Positions 23,038-34,937 of a stretch of DNA of 64,000 nt are shown here, in pieces. Position 1 is the first letter of the stretch, and the number at the start of each line of letters is the position of its first letter. The translations under genes were made by a program, and so were the position numbers. Source of the DNA: Astrocystis sublimbata (taxonomy: Eukaryota > Ascomycota > Sordariomycetes > Xylariales > Xylariaceae); contig JAJNNY010000050.1 of the NCBI GenBank assembly GCA_022453515.1, positions 124,001 through 188,000 on the forward strand. The letters run 5' to 3'. A model generated the notes under the pieces. That model was not told the origin of the DNA. It did not search any database and worked only from the letters and a program-made list of their open reading frames with translations.

Positions 23038-24676
23038 ATGGCATCGGTGCGGCAGTTTCCTACCATCAAGGCCGTACGGTCCTTCATCATAGACGGCGTC
23101 GGATCAGGTACGCAGCCATCAGACAGAGAAAATGGGTATGCGCTTACACTGACAATGTATCAGGTGGCGACTATCACAACGTAAAAGGCGGACACTGGTA
23201 AGTGGGAAAGATAACCCTTCGTTGCGCGATCGGCTATGAGCTGGATCCGACTGACACGGCGACTCGGACAGGCTGGTCGACACGGATATCTCAACACCTT
23301 GCTCAATATGGGACGAGTACAAGAAGTCGAGAACGAGCTGGGGAATCAACGTGCTCGGGTCGTTCTTGGTGGAAATCGAAGCGTCTGATGGCACCGTCGG
23401 CATCGCGACGGGCTTTGGTGGTACGTGATGTTCTTCTTCCCCCCTCACCTTTTTCGCATCATCCGGTCTCTATCTCTAGACAAGACGAGAATACTAAGCC
23501 ACCCTCACAGGCCCTCCGGCTTGCTGGCTCGTGCACAAGCACTTCGAGCGGTTCCTGATCGGCGCGGATCCCCGAAACACCAACATCCTCTTCGAGAAGA
23601 TGTACCGCGCCTCCATGTTCTACGGCCGCAAGGGCCTGCCCACGGCCATCATCTCCGTCATCGACCTCGCCATCTGGGACCTTCTCGGCAAGCTGCGCAA
23701 CGAGCCCGTGTACAAGCTCATCGGCGGCGCCGCGCGGGAGCGTCTCGACTTCTACTGCACGGGCCCGGAGCCCGTGGCCGCCAAGGCGATGGGGTTCTGG
23801 GGCGCCAAGGTTCCTCTACCGTACTGCCCGGCCGACGGCCACGTGGGCATGAGGAAGAACATCGAGTTCCTGCGCAAGCACCGCGAGAGCGTGGGACCCG
23901 ACTTCCCGCTCATGGTGGACTGCTACATGAGCCTCAACGTGTCGTACACGATCGAGCTGGCCAAGAAGTGCGAGGACCTCGACATCAACTGGTGGGAGGA
24001 GTGCCTCAGCCCGGACGACACGGACGGCTTCGAGCAGATCAAGCGCGCGCACCCGACGCTCAAGTTCACCACGGGCGAGCACGAGTACTCGCGCTACGGC
24101 TTCCGCAAGCTCGTCGAGGGCCGCAACCTCGACATCATCCAGCCCGACGTCATGTGGCTCGGCGGCCTGACGGAGCTGCTCAAGGTCTCGGCCATGGCTG
24201 CCGCCTACGATATCCCGGTGGTGCCGCACGCGAGCGGCTCGTATAGCTACCACTTTGTCATCTCGCAGCCGAACTCGCCTTTCCAGGAGTATCTGGCTAA
24301 CTCGCCAGATGGAAAGAGCGTGTTGCCCGTGTTTGGCGATCTCTTCCTCGACGAGCCCATCCCCACCAAGGGATATCTGACGACGGCCGATCTGGACAAG
24401 CCTGGGTTCGGCCTGACTATCAACCCTGCGGCGAGGGCAAAGCTTGTTCCATCTGACTATTTGCTAAATCCGGCACCGGCGAGGGGGTTGAAGCCTGAGG
24501 TTGTAGAGTCGGAGTCTGCCAAGATTGAGGAGGTGAAGGCTAGTGAGGTGAGCAGTCTGCTCGATCGCGTGGCTGAGGATGCAAAGCCATCTACCGGCGC
24601 CGAGGTCAAGTCGAGCGACGTAAACAGCCTGATTGATAGCATCGCGGATGGTATGAAATCGATGCGGTCTGAGTAA
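23038..24676 (+). CDS. LRA3: L-rhamnonate dehydratase (enolase superfamily)
   Basis: Four exons: 23038-23107, 23164-23197, 23272-23420 and 23511-24676; 1419 nt, 472 residues. The N-terminal capping domain has GGDYHNVKGGHW and the conserved SWGINVLGSFLVEIEASDG. The barrel domain shows acidic metal ligands expected of the family: MVDCYMSLNV (Asp), WWEECLSPDD (Glu) and TTGEHEYSR (Glu), followed by the catalytic-loop PHASGSYSYH. These match rhamnonate dehydratases (LRA3, lraC), which dehydrate L-rhamnonate to L-2-keto-3-deoxyrhamnonate. An unusual tail of about 55 residues after LLNPAPARG holds two copies of a degenerate 20-residue unit (EVKASEVSSLLDRVAEDAK and EVKSSDVNSLIDSIADGMK). Divergent from the LRA1-type gene, with which it probably shares induction by L-rhamnose. 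Confidence 0.9.
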
Positions 24677-26184
24677 ACAGGTAGGAGGTATTAACGGCCA
24701 TGGATTGTCTATCATATTGGAACGGCGCAGCATAGCATCAGCCCCGCCCAGTAGCTACAAGATTGACGAAGCAATGTGATTAGTGGGAAGCAAATACACA
24801 GCGATACTACACCGGGTCGATATTCGTGAAGATGCAACTTTTCGCGTGTCCAAGCCAAGAAGCCAAGACTTTGGAGACATGGCTATTTCCGAATGGCAGT
24901 CTGAAATATATCATACATATATGGCCATGTAGCACCGACACTCGCCGCCCGAGTTATATCCCTTAAAGCGTACTACCCTACTCATACCGAAGCAGGACGC
25001 GTCTTCTGCCTTCTTCACGAGACTACTATTGGCTACTCTCCATTCCCCAATGTCACCTCGACCACAGTATTCTTCTCGCCCAGAGACAAAGAGGGGAACC
25101 GGTCAGTCTTCCCCGCATCAATTAATTAATCGAGAGCGGGTTCTGGGCAGCACGAGAGGGTAGCCATGAACTGCACATCCACGCCTCTGCCGCGTAGTCC
25201 ATGCGAGTAAGAGCGTACAGGCGTGCAGATCGTCTGAGACATATGGCCATTACCTACTCAACAGCCAGCCCTCCCTGCAGCAGTTTGATGCTGTATCACC
25301 ATACACATGCCCAATGAGTGAGTAACAAGATTTACAACATGTGGGTGCACAGCATCACGAGCACCTTTAAACAAGGCTTTATCGCCAATAGGCAATTGAC
25401 CGGACGACAAGTTGCTATTTCCAGCATCCTACCTTATCTTGCGCATTGCATTGTTCTCGCCGCCCCGTGGTCCTTTTCTGCCTGCCCGGAACTTCTTCAG
25501 CCAAGCTTAAGCTACTAGCGGTGATTCACCTGCAATCTCGGCTCATCTGCCTTCACCTGAACCAATCACGGAGACCAACCCAGCAGCGCCAGCGCGCCCC
25601 CTTGGCTGACCCTAGCCCCTTAACAGTCTAGTCCGCGATGCCCCCGCGCACGGCGCAACAAACGACCCGCCCAACCCCAGGTTTCTGGCCGGGGGATTGG
25701 ATGGGGGGGGGGGGGGGGGGGCGGGTTTGTTTGGGATCGGATGGCTGCGCGCACTTGCATGGGGCGAGATGGGGATGGATGGGCAAATGGGGTTCGATGG
25801 AGAAGCAAGCCAAGCCAACCCCAGAGGAGAAAAAAAAATACCCACGACGAAATCCCGGCGCCCCCCCTCGAACCTGCTGCTAGGCATCCAGCCCAGCCGA
25901 GCCCAGCCAGCCTACCTAGCTCTAATCTACCTACTCACTATCCACCTGAGGATGCCGCACAATTATTATCTCGACTTCTGCCTAACATTGGCCCGAGCCG
26001 TCGCGTCTGCTCGCTCGCCATGAGGCCGAGTTCTCGCTCGCGCCGCCCACGCCCGACCCGCCCCCGAACGTACGTGCCTTGCCAACATATCCCGGGATAA
26101 GCGGCTAGCACAAGCAAGTCTTAGTACCATCTATACTGTACGTCGAACCGTGTTTGTGAGTTTCGATTCGGTGGCCGGCCAATC
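24677..26184. other. Intergenic, upstream of Zn2Cys6 regulator
   Basis: No supported gene. The right half is rich in homopurine and homopyrimidine patches, including a 19-G run (listed separately), and probably forms the long promoter and 5' UTR of the regulator. Overlapping open frames around the G-run are low-complexity artefacts. Confidence 0.5.
25703..25721. repeat. Homopolymer of 19 G
   Basis: An uninterrupted G19 run about 460 bp upstream of the regulator start. It may be a sequencing-length-uncertain site or form a G-quadruplex in the transcript or promoter. Confidence 0.9.
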
Positions 26185-29100
26185 ATGCGGACCGCCCAGG
26201 TCTCGCAGGACGGCGGCCTGCAGCTCCAACACCAGCACCAACACCAACAACATCAACAACAACAACACCACAGCCAGAGCCAACATCATAAGGAGGAGGG
26301 TCGTCCGGCTAGTGTTGTCGCCTCCGCGTCGCTCGAGCAGGATAGCGATGAAGGTAATCAGCTCATGAGCGCGGATGAGAATGACAACGACAACGAGATC
26401 GACATCGATGAAGACCACGATAGTAATGGTGCCGTCCGTAATGGGAAACGCAAGCGACCCATATCCGTCTCGTGAGTCTCGGCGTCATTCCTCTTCATGT
26501 TCTTGAATTTTGTGTTTCGCACTGCCTCATTCCAACATCAGCTTCTCATGCAAGCTGTCACTGAGCATCGCATCTCACATCCTCCTCGTTGCAACTTAAC
26601 AGAAGGTTAAGAAAGCACTGCCAGAGCACAATTAGACCAAGTGGGTTCCTGTCATAGTTGAATAGGTAGTCTGTGGTCATACTACGGTTATACCATGATT
26701 ACACAATGCCCTTAATATCGAGTCTCACCAACAATAACCTGCTGCCTCCTTTGTGACATGGCGAATTACTCTCACTAACACGAACTCGGCCTCAAGCTGC
26801 GAGACATGTAAGCAGAGAAAGGTCTGTACCACCTATACCGCCCCCATGCCGGGGATAAACATTCGTCAAGCGAGATAAAACTCATGTTTCGTGTGCAATT
26901 ATCCCTCTGCCTTCGCTGGCTAATGCGATTGATTGTAGGTAAAATGCGACCGCGGCCAACCTTCGTGCGGCTGGTGTCGCCGCAACTCGGTGGGCTGCGA
27001 ATATCGCGAGCGCAAGAAGCCCGGCCTGCGAGCCGGGTATGGCCGGGAGCTGGAGCAGCGGCTGGACAGGCTCGAGGACATACTCAGATCTCACTCGGAG
27101 ATTCTGAACTCGGGCTTCGTCGGGTCTTCGCCTACCCACCATCCCAGTGTGCGCAACAGCAATCCCAGCCTTCCCAGCGACCACGGCACGCCGCGGGAGC
27201 CTGGGACCCTTTTCCGCCATGCCGCGGAATCCATGCGAACCCCTCAGGCAGAGACGGCCCTGTTCATCCAGAAGCCCATCTCCTTCCCGTCTTCCGCACA
27301 GTCGGCCGAGTTCGGGCTCACGCCCCATGGCCATAGCTCCAACCTGCATCCCGTGTCCGATGGCTTCTCCACGCAGATGCAGCAGCCTGCGAGCATGTCG
27401 CCTCCAGGCCATCTGTCTACGATGCCATCCAGTGCCGCGACCCAGGACTACTACGCCCAGCCGCATCAACAGTCCCTACAGTCGCCAGGTCTAGGCATGT
27501 CGCACAGCCAGGCGCAGATGTCCGACCAGGAGCTGCCGCCTTACGATCTCCTATACGCCTTGGTCGACTTGTACTTCAAGCACATCAACACCTGGTGTCC
27601 CATACTCCACCGCAAGACCACCCTAGACTCCCTCTTCGGGCCATCCACGCTAGAGGAAGCAGACAGGATACTGCTGCACGCCATAGTAGCCACGACCCTG
27701 CGCTTCTCGACCGACGCCCGACTAACAGAGGAGCGACGACGCCAATACCACGACGCCTCCAAACAGAAAGTTCTTCTCTACGGCCTCGACAACTCGTCGG
27801 TGAAATCGCTGCAAGCGCTCGTGATCCTGGCTCTCGACCTCTGCGGCAGCAGCAACGGGCCACCGGGCTGGAACATCCTGGCGCTGATCACGCGCTCCGT
27901 CGTGCAGCTAGGCTTAGCAGTGGAGAGCAACTCGTTCTCCGTGTCGCCCAGCTATGCCTCCATCTACACACTGCGGGCCATGATCCTGCCCGAACCCAAA
28001 GACTTCATCGAAGAGGAATCGCGACGTCGGCTCTTCTGGATGATCTACCTGCTCGACCGCTACGCCACCATCGCCACAGCCTTCGACTTCGGGCTCTCGG
28101 ACAAAGATATCGACAGGACGCTCCCGTGCCGCGACGACCTGTGGGTCAAGAACCAGAAGATCGACACGCGCTGGTTCAACTACAACAACAGCACCACCAG
28201 CACCACCACCGAAACCCCCCAACCCTACGACCAGCAACAACCCGACCACGACATCAACCGCCCGGAGAACCTGGGCGCTTTCTCGCACTACATCGAGATC
28301 CTGGGCATCCTGTCCAAAATCCACCTCTTCCTGCGCCGCCCCGTCGACATCGGCGCCCTGCACGACGTCGAGCAATGGCAGCTCCAGTATAAGGACCTGG
28401 ACAACATGCTCACGACATGGAAGTTCGGCTTGCCGGGGGAATACGGGAACATGGCCAAACTCTTCCAGCCGGGCGCGGCGAAGACAACGCTTAACGCCGG
28501 CTGGGTCATGCTACACGCCACATACCACACTGCTGTCATCAGATTACATTCATCAGCTGCGTACCCCACGACGCGCTCCCCCATCTTCACGCCGTCGTAT
28601 AGTGCGTCCCAGCGCTGCCACAGCGCGGTGGAGAACATTGCTGCGCTCGGCGAGTTCGTGGTGCAGGGCTGCATGCTGAATAAGCTGGGCCCGCCGTTTG
28701 CGTTTACGCTGTGGGTTGCGGCGAGGCTGTTGCTGGTGCATGGGAGTACGGTGGAACATAAGCTTGCGCCGCAGATTGCGTTTCTGGTGGATACCCTTAG
28801 GGCTATGGGACGGTATTGGCCCGTTGCGTCGAGGTATTGTAAATTGCTGCAGCGGGTACTGGATGAGCATAGCGATAGCGAGAGGGGTGGCTTTGGGGGC
28901 GCGGAGAGAGTCACGCCGTCTAGTGTGAGGATTCTGGCGGATATGAGGCGCACCGCGTTTGATTTGGACTTTTTGATTAGTCGCCAGCCGAGGTATGTTT
29001 CTGGTGCTGGTGGGGGAAGTGGAAGTGGAAGTGGTGGGAGGAGTAGGCTGCCGAGCGCGACGCCCGTGATGCAGGCGCAGGCGCAGACGCAGGCGCGCAC

Positions 29101-29410
29101 CCCCGTGCCGGTGCCGACGCCGAACGAGCATGAGCTGGAGTATCTGGACGTCTTCGACTTCTTCAACGTGCCGCGGCTGCCGCTCAGTCATGAGGCGTCC
29201 GATGCGAACGCGAACGCGAACGGAAACAATGGTATGGGCGGCGGCGGAATTGACGCGGGCGTCAGTGGGGATAATGGGGGCAACGGAAATGGAAACGGAA
29301 ATGGGAATGGCATCGGAAACGGCATCGGCATCGGGCTGCCGAATGAGTTTAATATCACGAATTTCATGATGGATGCTAGTAGTGACTGGCTGTTCAAGGC
29401 GACGCCGTGA
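26185..29410 (+). CDS. Zn2Cys6 transcription factor with fungal-specific middle homology domain
   Basis: Three exons, 26185-26471, 26797-26821 (25 nt) and 26939-29410; 2784 nt, 927 residues. The binuclear zinc cluster spans both introns and reads CETCKQRKVKCDRG then PSCGWCRRNSVGC (about residues 97-124), with all six cysteines, followed by a basic linker and a short dimerisation helix (RELEQRLDRLEDILRS). The middle homology domain runs from about DLLYALVDLYFKHINTWCP to DLW (residues 300-510), with EEESRRRLFWMIYLLDRYAT as the most typical stretch. The N-terminus is Gln/His-rich and acidic. The C-terminus has Gly/Ser- and Asn/Gly-rich low-complexity tracts. It lies 1.5 kb downstream of the rhamnonate dehydratase gene, so control of rhamnose use (as RhaR or TRC1 in other fungi) is an attractive inference, but I cannot confirm orthology. 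Confidence 0.9.
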
Positions 29411-30687
29411 TGGCACTGTCGCTTGCGCGCATCATATCATATCATGTCATGTCATGTCAGCCTTGGTCGGCTGGTAGTCGGCGAGGGCAAGGGGAAGGCG
29501 AAGGCGAAGGGGGGAATGGAAGGGTGATTGATTGACTAACTGGGTGGTGGGCATTATATATATATACCTACCTACCTGTGTTTTCCAGTCACATATATGT
29601 ATAGGTACGCGATCGAAATAGTGTGTGCGTTCAGTTTATTTACTACCTAGGTAGGTAGTATATGTAGGCGTCTAGGAGTTAACATCGTCAGTTGTGCGGG
29701 CTGGTCATCACAGGTCGGGACGGATGGACGGAGTCAGCCAGCCTGAGGAATACATATAGGCCGCAAGAAAGAAAGGAAGCTTAGGTAGCCAGACAAATTA
29801 TTCCGGGGTGTATTAGGAATTCAGCAAGTCAGTAAGTCAGTTTAACGGAAAACGGAAAATGGAAAACGGGACAGAAAATAGCAGGGAGCACAGGAACACA
29901 AGTGCAGGGGCAAATCGGGACAGACGGGCGGTTTTTATCAGTATCTAGGTTCACGATGTCAATATTTAATTTACCTAACTGTTCAGATAGAAATGAAAAC
30001 ATCAACCTCAAAAACGAAGAACACTTGAATGCACATGTAGCTGCCTGGCTCTTGACTTGCACTTTTTTCTTGGGGTTTTGGTATATCTCTATTGATACTA
30101 AGCACCTAGGTATGTGGCATCCTACCTAGCCCAGTTCATCCTTATCACAATTTGTGATTCGACAATAATGGGAATGATTAGTACGACTTATCTTGCGCTC
30201 GCATAAAAGCCCATGCAATACTTTATATATGTAGGTATCTTAAAAACAATACTAGTACTTATATAACTTAATATATGAATAATAGGAATGTTACCTAGTA
30301 TGAGTCAGAGGTACAAAGGAAAACAGGCACCGACCATCAATTCTAGGCAGCCGTCGCCTAGCCCCTGTCACCTTAAAAAATGAGCTATACCACAAATGAC
30401 CACACAGCACTGAAAGGATTCGAACCGACCGCCAATCGTGTTATTTGGCCCAAATGGTTGGCAGCATCTAGAGCTGTATGGTACGGTACAAATTAGCTTT
30501 ATATGCATAGAGCGCAGGGCAAAGGATCCGACTTGACGAACTATGAGTCAGCGGTGCTCTATAAATATTTGATCATCCTGATGTCTACTACAACCCGCTT
30601 TCTTGCGACTTGTTCACCCATCTTATACTACTGATTACAGGCCTCACTCACACTCTGTGCTGTTTATTCACTACAAGTTGGACGACC
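29411..30687. other. Intergenic with TAGG/CCTA repeats
   Basis: 3' UTR of the regulator and upstream region of the next gene. Contains (AT)n at about 29557-29566, several CCTACCTAGGTAGGTAG palindromic patches and a run of ATCATGTCATGTC-type repeats near 29430-29457. A T-loop-like GGATTCGAACC at 30417-30427 is not part of a foldable tRNA. No gene seen. Confidence 0.5.
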
Positions 30688-32511
30688 ATGAAGATGCAGG
30701 CCATGACGATGAAAACGGAACGGGAGTGTCTCGCAGTATTGCGTGGCGAAGGCTTCCCTGATAATCTGGCAGAATGGGATTCGATGCCAGAAATAGTGAG
30801 ACGCTGCACCCTCCGTGGCATACGGCATCATGATGGCTTCGGTGACCGGTTGAGGCGTTTATACCACCCAGTAGCATTGCGGTCTTCAGACTCGTCCCTA
30901 CTTCGAACACTTCATGCCCGGGACATAATGAGCAACCGGATCCCGGATATGAAAGGCCCAGATGAGTATCCATATTGTATCTGGTACCCGGATGTTGCCT
31001 CTGAAGGGACGTACTGTCGTTTGGCCGAGCGCTACCCAGCCATGCGCTACCTTGTTGGCCGCGCGTGTGCGGTTGCCGGATACAACGCTCTCTTCCGCGA
31101 GCTCGACCTTCTTCCGGAGGTGTCGATAGCCGAGGAGGCAAGGGATAACGTGGTCAGTAACAATTGGGGGAGTCGCATAATCTACGATGCGATAATGAAC
31201 CACCCGCTGAGATACTCCGTATTGGATGACTACACCCGAGGCTCAGACCCAGACAACCCGCGACGTGTCGTCGGCTTGAACGGTGATACAACCGTCGTGT
31301 CCAGGCTGAGAAACCGCAAACAGTCATTCAGACGAGCCAAATTCCACTCCCCCAAGGACATCAACATCACCGAGGATGGGTGCGTCCACGAAGAATACTC
31401 GGAGGAAGTGACCTGGCCTGCGGGTGATGCCATTACTCGACTTCTCTATTCACCATTGCCAACAGACCTACCAGCAGGGGAGAAGAATGTACTTATCCTC
31501 ATGGCTGCATACAACGGCGACGTGGACCGCTACCATCGCCTGCGACGGCCATATCTGCTGGGTGGGGAGGAGGACGCCGTAGTCCGTGGGATTTACCACA
31601 ACACCATGTTCGCGATGTACAAGTTGGCGGAGGTGGATCAGCCCTCTGGCCTAACACAGGTTCCATCTTCCTCCACTCCCATCAGGACGCGTCCCACGTT
31701 CAGCTGCCGAATCCGCCAAGCTCTCTATGCCCGTTTGATTATGAACAACGACCTTTCCCGCATCACAGATGACCTGCCGAAGGCCTTCCTTCCGAACATG
31801 ATCTGTCACCCGGACGTCGCACACCCTACCACGTACCAACAGCTCGCGCGAATACGACCTGAAATGATACCGGCCGTCGCCCAGGCCTGCATCGTTGCCA
31901 ATTACCCGGGACTCTGGGACGCCCTCGCGTGGACGCCGAGCGAGATGCTTTTCCGCGAGGCCAAGGCGAGTCCCAACCCGCATTACCTCGAGACACTGAC
32001 GAGTCGGGCGAAGGAGAGCGCGCCACCACCATCGCCAGAGGAGTCGCCGCAGGACCCTACCGCCCGAGAAGCACGATGGAATCTGGCCAAGGAGCCCCGC
32101 GGCGCAGAGACTCGGCTTTTTCCCTCGGTGTCGGAAGACCTCTTCGCATACGGTCAAAGAGTCAATATCGGCGGGCAGCGACCGTACATTAACCAACGCG
32201 CCAACCCCGGATGCATAGAGCTGTTTGTGAGCGTCCCCGAGGAGCATCGCCTGCCACCGGGCGCGCCCACAATGCACATCACGGCCAAGTACGCCTCTCC
32301 ACTAAGCCGGCGCAAGCCACCAATAGCCGCCGCCGCTGTCGCAAAACGCAAAAGCCAGAGCAACGAAGTCCATGACGTATCTCGCCTACGTCGCGTATTA
32401 CCACCATGGCGAATCCCAGTGCCACAACCGCCCAAGCCCACTGAAGGAGGAGAAGAAGAAACATCGAAGCGTCAAAGACTCGATCTGGGCGAAAACGTCA
32501 TAGACGGTTAG
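30688..32511 (+). CDS. Uncharacterised fungal protein with internal duplication
   Basis: Single exon, 607 residues from the ATG at 30688; upstream in-frame codons to about 30610 lack an ATG. I recognise no enzyme or binding domain. The protein contains two related segments of about 80 residues. The first (about residues 73-160) has LLRTLHARDIMSNR, WYPDVASEGTYCRLAERYP and GRACAVAGYNALFREL. The second (about 332-425) has IRQALYARLIMNND, CHPDVAHPTTYQQLARIRP and AQACIVANYPGLWDAL. The shared pattern is a helix, PDVA..TY..LA...P, then A.A..AGY..L: an all-helical repeat of possibly ankyrin-like or solenoid type. The last 150 residues are Pro- and Lys/Arg-rich with a candidate nuclear signal (KRQRLDLG). 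No signal peptide. Function unknown. Confidence 0.75.
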   Translation: MKMQAMTMKTERECLAVLRGEGFPDNLAEWDSMPEIVRRCTLRGIRHHDGFGDRLRRLYHPVALRSSDSSLLRTLHARDIMSNRIPDMKGPDEYPYCIWYPDVASEGTYCRLAERYPAMRYLVGRACAVAGYNALFRELDLLPEVSIAEEARDNVVSNNWGSRIIYDAIMNHPLRYSVLDDYTRGSDPDNPRRVVGLNGDTTVVSRLRNRKQSFRRAKFHSPKDINITEDGCVHEEYSEEVTWPAGDAITRLLYSPLPTDLPAGEKNVLILMAAYNGDVDRYHRLRRPYLLGGEEDAVVRGIYHNTMFAMYKLAEVDQPSGLTQVPSSSTPIRTRPTFSCRIRQALYARLIMNNDLSRITDDLPKAFLPNMICHPDVAHPTTYQQLARIRPEMIPAVAQACIVANYPGLWDALAWTPSEMLFREAKASPNPHYLETLTSRAKESAPPPSPEESPQDPTAREARWNLAKEPRGAETRLFPSVSEDLFAYGQRVNIGGQRPYINQRANPGCIELFVSVPEEHRLPPGAPTMHITAKYASPLSRRKPPIAAAAVAKRKSQSNEVHDVSRLRRVLPPWRIPVPQPPKPTEGGEEETSKRQRLDLGENVIDG

Positions 32512-32949
32512 TAAGTGTACCCTTGATAACTGATAGTGATATTTCCCCTCCCACCCATTGAGACAGCGTCTCGCCCCTGCGATGAGCTGGACATGATGCG
32601 TGCTTCCCCTCCGCGGAGCTGTTACTCCGTTTCGTCGGTAGGTCAGTTTTGTAAGTAAGCTCGGTAAGTGATGAGTAGGTAAGTGAGTAAAGTAATAAAG
32701 TAGGTATACTCGAGGGGCAATATGAAGACTAGATTAAAATCACCTGCATCGTAGGTCAGCACAATCTTATAATCAATCATCCGCGATGTAAATCGTGTAA
32801 AATTCATCGTTACCTCATAACTATATACAACATACCCAGTACCTATCAATTACCTACTTAATAATTACACACTACCGAGAACAAACCATTGTACCAAATC
32901 ATTTGCAATAAAACCAAACGTACCTTACCGTAGGTACCTTACCGAAACC
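32512..32949. other. Intergenic, upstream of MDR dehydrogenase
   Basis: Non-coding DNA containing many TAAGTA/GGTAGG units. Presumed terminator of the preceding gene and promoter of the next. Nothing else seen. Confidence 0.5.
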
Positions 32950-34937
32950 ATGGCCTCGATGACCCAGGCCGCTAGCGCGGCGGAGAAGCTCGTCGGCCAC
33001 GACGACAGCGCCGTCACGGCGCAGGACGTCGCCAACTACCCGCGCCGCGCCGACGGCGAGACCATGAAGGCGCTGTGCTGGATGGGCAAGAACTCGGTCG
33101 AGGTGCGCGACGTGCCGCGCCCCAGCATCAGGGAGCCCGGCGACGTCATCCTCAGAGTCACCGGCAGCACTGTCTGTGGGAGTGATCTGCATTTACTTCA
33201 TGGTTAGTTAGTTGGCTCAATCCAATTCAATTTATGCATGATTACTTTTTTTTTCTCACTATTGTTCCTTTCACGATTGCTCTCGATAAATGGCGGAGCG
33301 AATGATTTTGATCCGCGACGTAGTTGAACAAGAAGGGAAAAAAGAAAATAATAATATCCTTGACGTTGTCGTGGTGAATATGCGCTTCATGCTAGTAAAG
33401 CTAACACATTTTTATTTTCCATCGCAATGCAGGATCCATAGTGCAGCTCAACAAGGGCGACATCCTGGGCCACGAGTTCTGCGGCATCGTCGACGAGGTC
33501 GGGTCCGCCGTTTCCAAGGTGCAGCGGGGCAAGCGCTACGTCGCCTCGTTCCAGATCGCGTGCGGCGACTGCTTCTTTTGCAAGCAGAAGCTGTCGTCGC
33601 AGTGCGAGAAGACGAATGCGAACACGACGGAGAGAGCGAGTAAGTAAGACCTAGAACCTAGAACCCAACCAAAAGACGTCGTTAGCTTTGAGTTACTCCC
33701 GTTGAGGTTGAGGTTGAGGTTGGGAGATGCTGAGATGCTGAGATCAATTACTGACTCCGATGTGATGCGCACAGTGTACGGCGGCCAAACCGCCGGCATG
33801 TTCGGCTACAGCCACTTCACAGGCGGCTTCGCGGGGGGGCAAGCCGAGTACGTGCGCGTGCCGCTCGGGGACGTGAACCTCCTCGAGATCCCGGAGGATG
33901 TCCCGGACGAGAAGGCCCTGTACCTCAGCGACGTGCTGGCCACGAGCTACAACGCCGTGCACGACACGGCCGTGTACCCGGGCGACCAGGTCGCCGTCTT
34001 CGGCGCCGGCCCCATCGGACAGATGGCCGGCGTCTTCGCTGCCAAGGCCGGTGCCACCAAGATCATTTTCGTCGACACGGAGCCTAGGCTGGCTTTTGTA
34101 AAAGAGCATTGGCCGAAGGAGCATGCGGGTAAGGTGGAGCTGGAGCTGGTCGACTTTAAGACGTTCGCTTTTGGGGTTACCACGAAGAAGACGGTTGTGC
34201 ATAGGTTGAAGGAGCTTTGCGGGGGGAGAGGGCCCGATGTTGCTATTGAGGTGAGTTTACCTACCTCGCTTGTGTTGCCTGCTTATGCGTATGGGCTGGT
34301 GAGCTGGTGAGGTGAGGTGAGGTGAGGTGATGCTATCGAAATGTTCGTGCTCGCTGATATTTTGGAATTTGATAGTGTGTTGCTGGCGAGTATGCCAAGG
34401 GCTGGATGCACTGGTTTGAGATGATGGTCGGCGCCGAGACAGACACGAGTGAAATCATCAATGAGATGATTGAGGGCGTCAGGAGCTTTGGCCGATGTGG
34501 TGTCACGGGTGTATACGTCGGATACGTAAGCTCTCTCTCCCCTCCTTTCCTTTCCCTATATCACACTACACACACACACACACACACACACTGAATACTT
34601 ACGGAAAGCGGTAATTACATCTGCGCGAGAGTGACTGACGACTTCATCTTTTCACTAGACAAACCACTTCAACATCGGCTCGCTAATGGAGCGAGGCATC
34701 CGCCTCATCGGCAACGGCCAGGCCCCCGTGCACAAGTACTGGGAGGACCTCCTGCAGCAGATCCAGTCGGGTGACTTGGATCCGCTACAGATGGTCTCGC
34801 ACCGGGTACGCATCGAGGATATCGATAAGGTTTATTATAAGTTTGAGAAAAAGGAGGAGAGCATGCAGAAGGTGTTTGTCGAAACCAAGTTCTCGTTGCC
34901 GGCTTGTGAGGGGTGTCCGCCGTTGACGACGTACTGA
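32950..34937 (+). CDS. Zinc-dependent medium-chain dehydrogenase (alcohol/formaldehyde dehydrogenase-like)
   Basis: Five exons: 32950-33202, 33433-33639, 33775-34250, 34376-34525 and 34659-34937; 1365 nt, 454 residues. The GroES-like half has the catalytic-zinc Cys in TVCGSDLHLLHG, GHEFCGIVDEVG with the conserved His-Glu, and a structural-zinc lobe GDCFFCKQKLSSQC with four cysteines. The Rossmann half has GAGPIGQMAG followed by VDTEPR at the end of strand 2; an acidic residue there favours NAD over NADP. The length and the TNHFNIG, GQAPVHKYW C-terminal elements fit the fungal subgroup related to glutathione-independent formaldehyde dehydrogenases. The natural substrate is unknown. A role in L-rhamnose use is not suggested by the family. 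Confidence 0.9.
34306..34330. repeat. (GGTGA)5 repeat in intron 3
   Basis: Five perfect GGTGA units within intron 3 of the MDR dehydrogenase gene. Each unit contains GGTGAG-like cryptic donor sequence. Confidence 0.95.
34568..34591. repeat. (AC)12 microsatellite in intron 4
   Basis: Twelve AC units within intron 4 of the MDR dehydrogenase gene. Confidence 0.95.

Noticed and set aside
25612..26100. Several open frames on both strands around the G19 run
   Set aside because: All are Pro-, Gly- or Arg-rich products of biased composition in the upstream region of the Zn2Cys6 gene.
26884..29416. Long antisense and alternate frames over the Zn2Cys6 gene (up to about 290 codons)
   Set aside because: They are shadows of the GC-rich coding frame. 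Their Arg/Pro- or His-rich translations have no domain, while the sense frame has a complete zinc cluster and regulator domain.
30380..30475. A tRNA-like T-loop (GGATTCGAACC on plus, so minus-strand orientation) followed by an A-box-like GGTATAGCTCA
   Set aside because: The T-stem does not pair beyond two bases, the acceptor arms do not match, and the A-box-like sequence lies on the wrong side of the B-box-like one. It is not a foldable tRNA.
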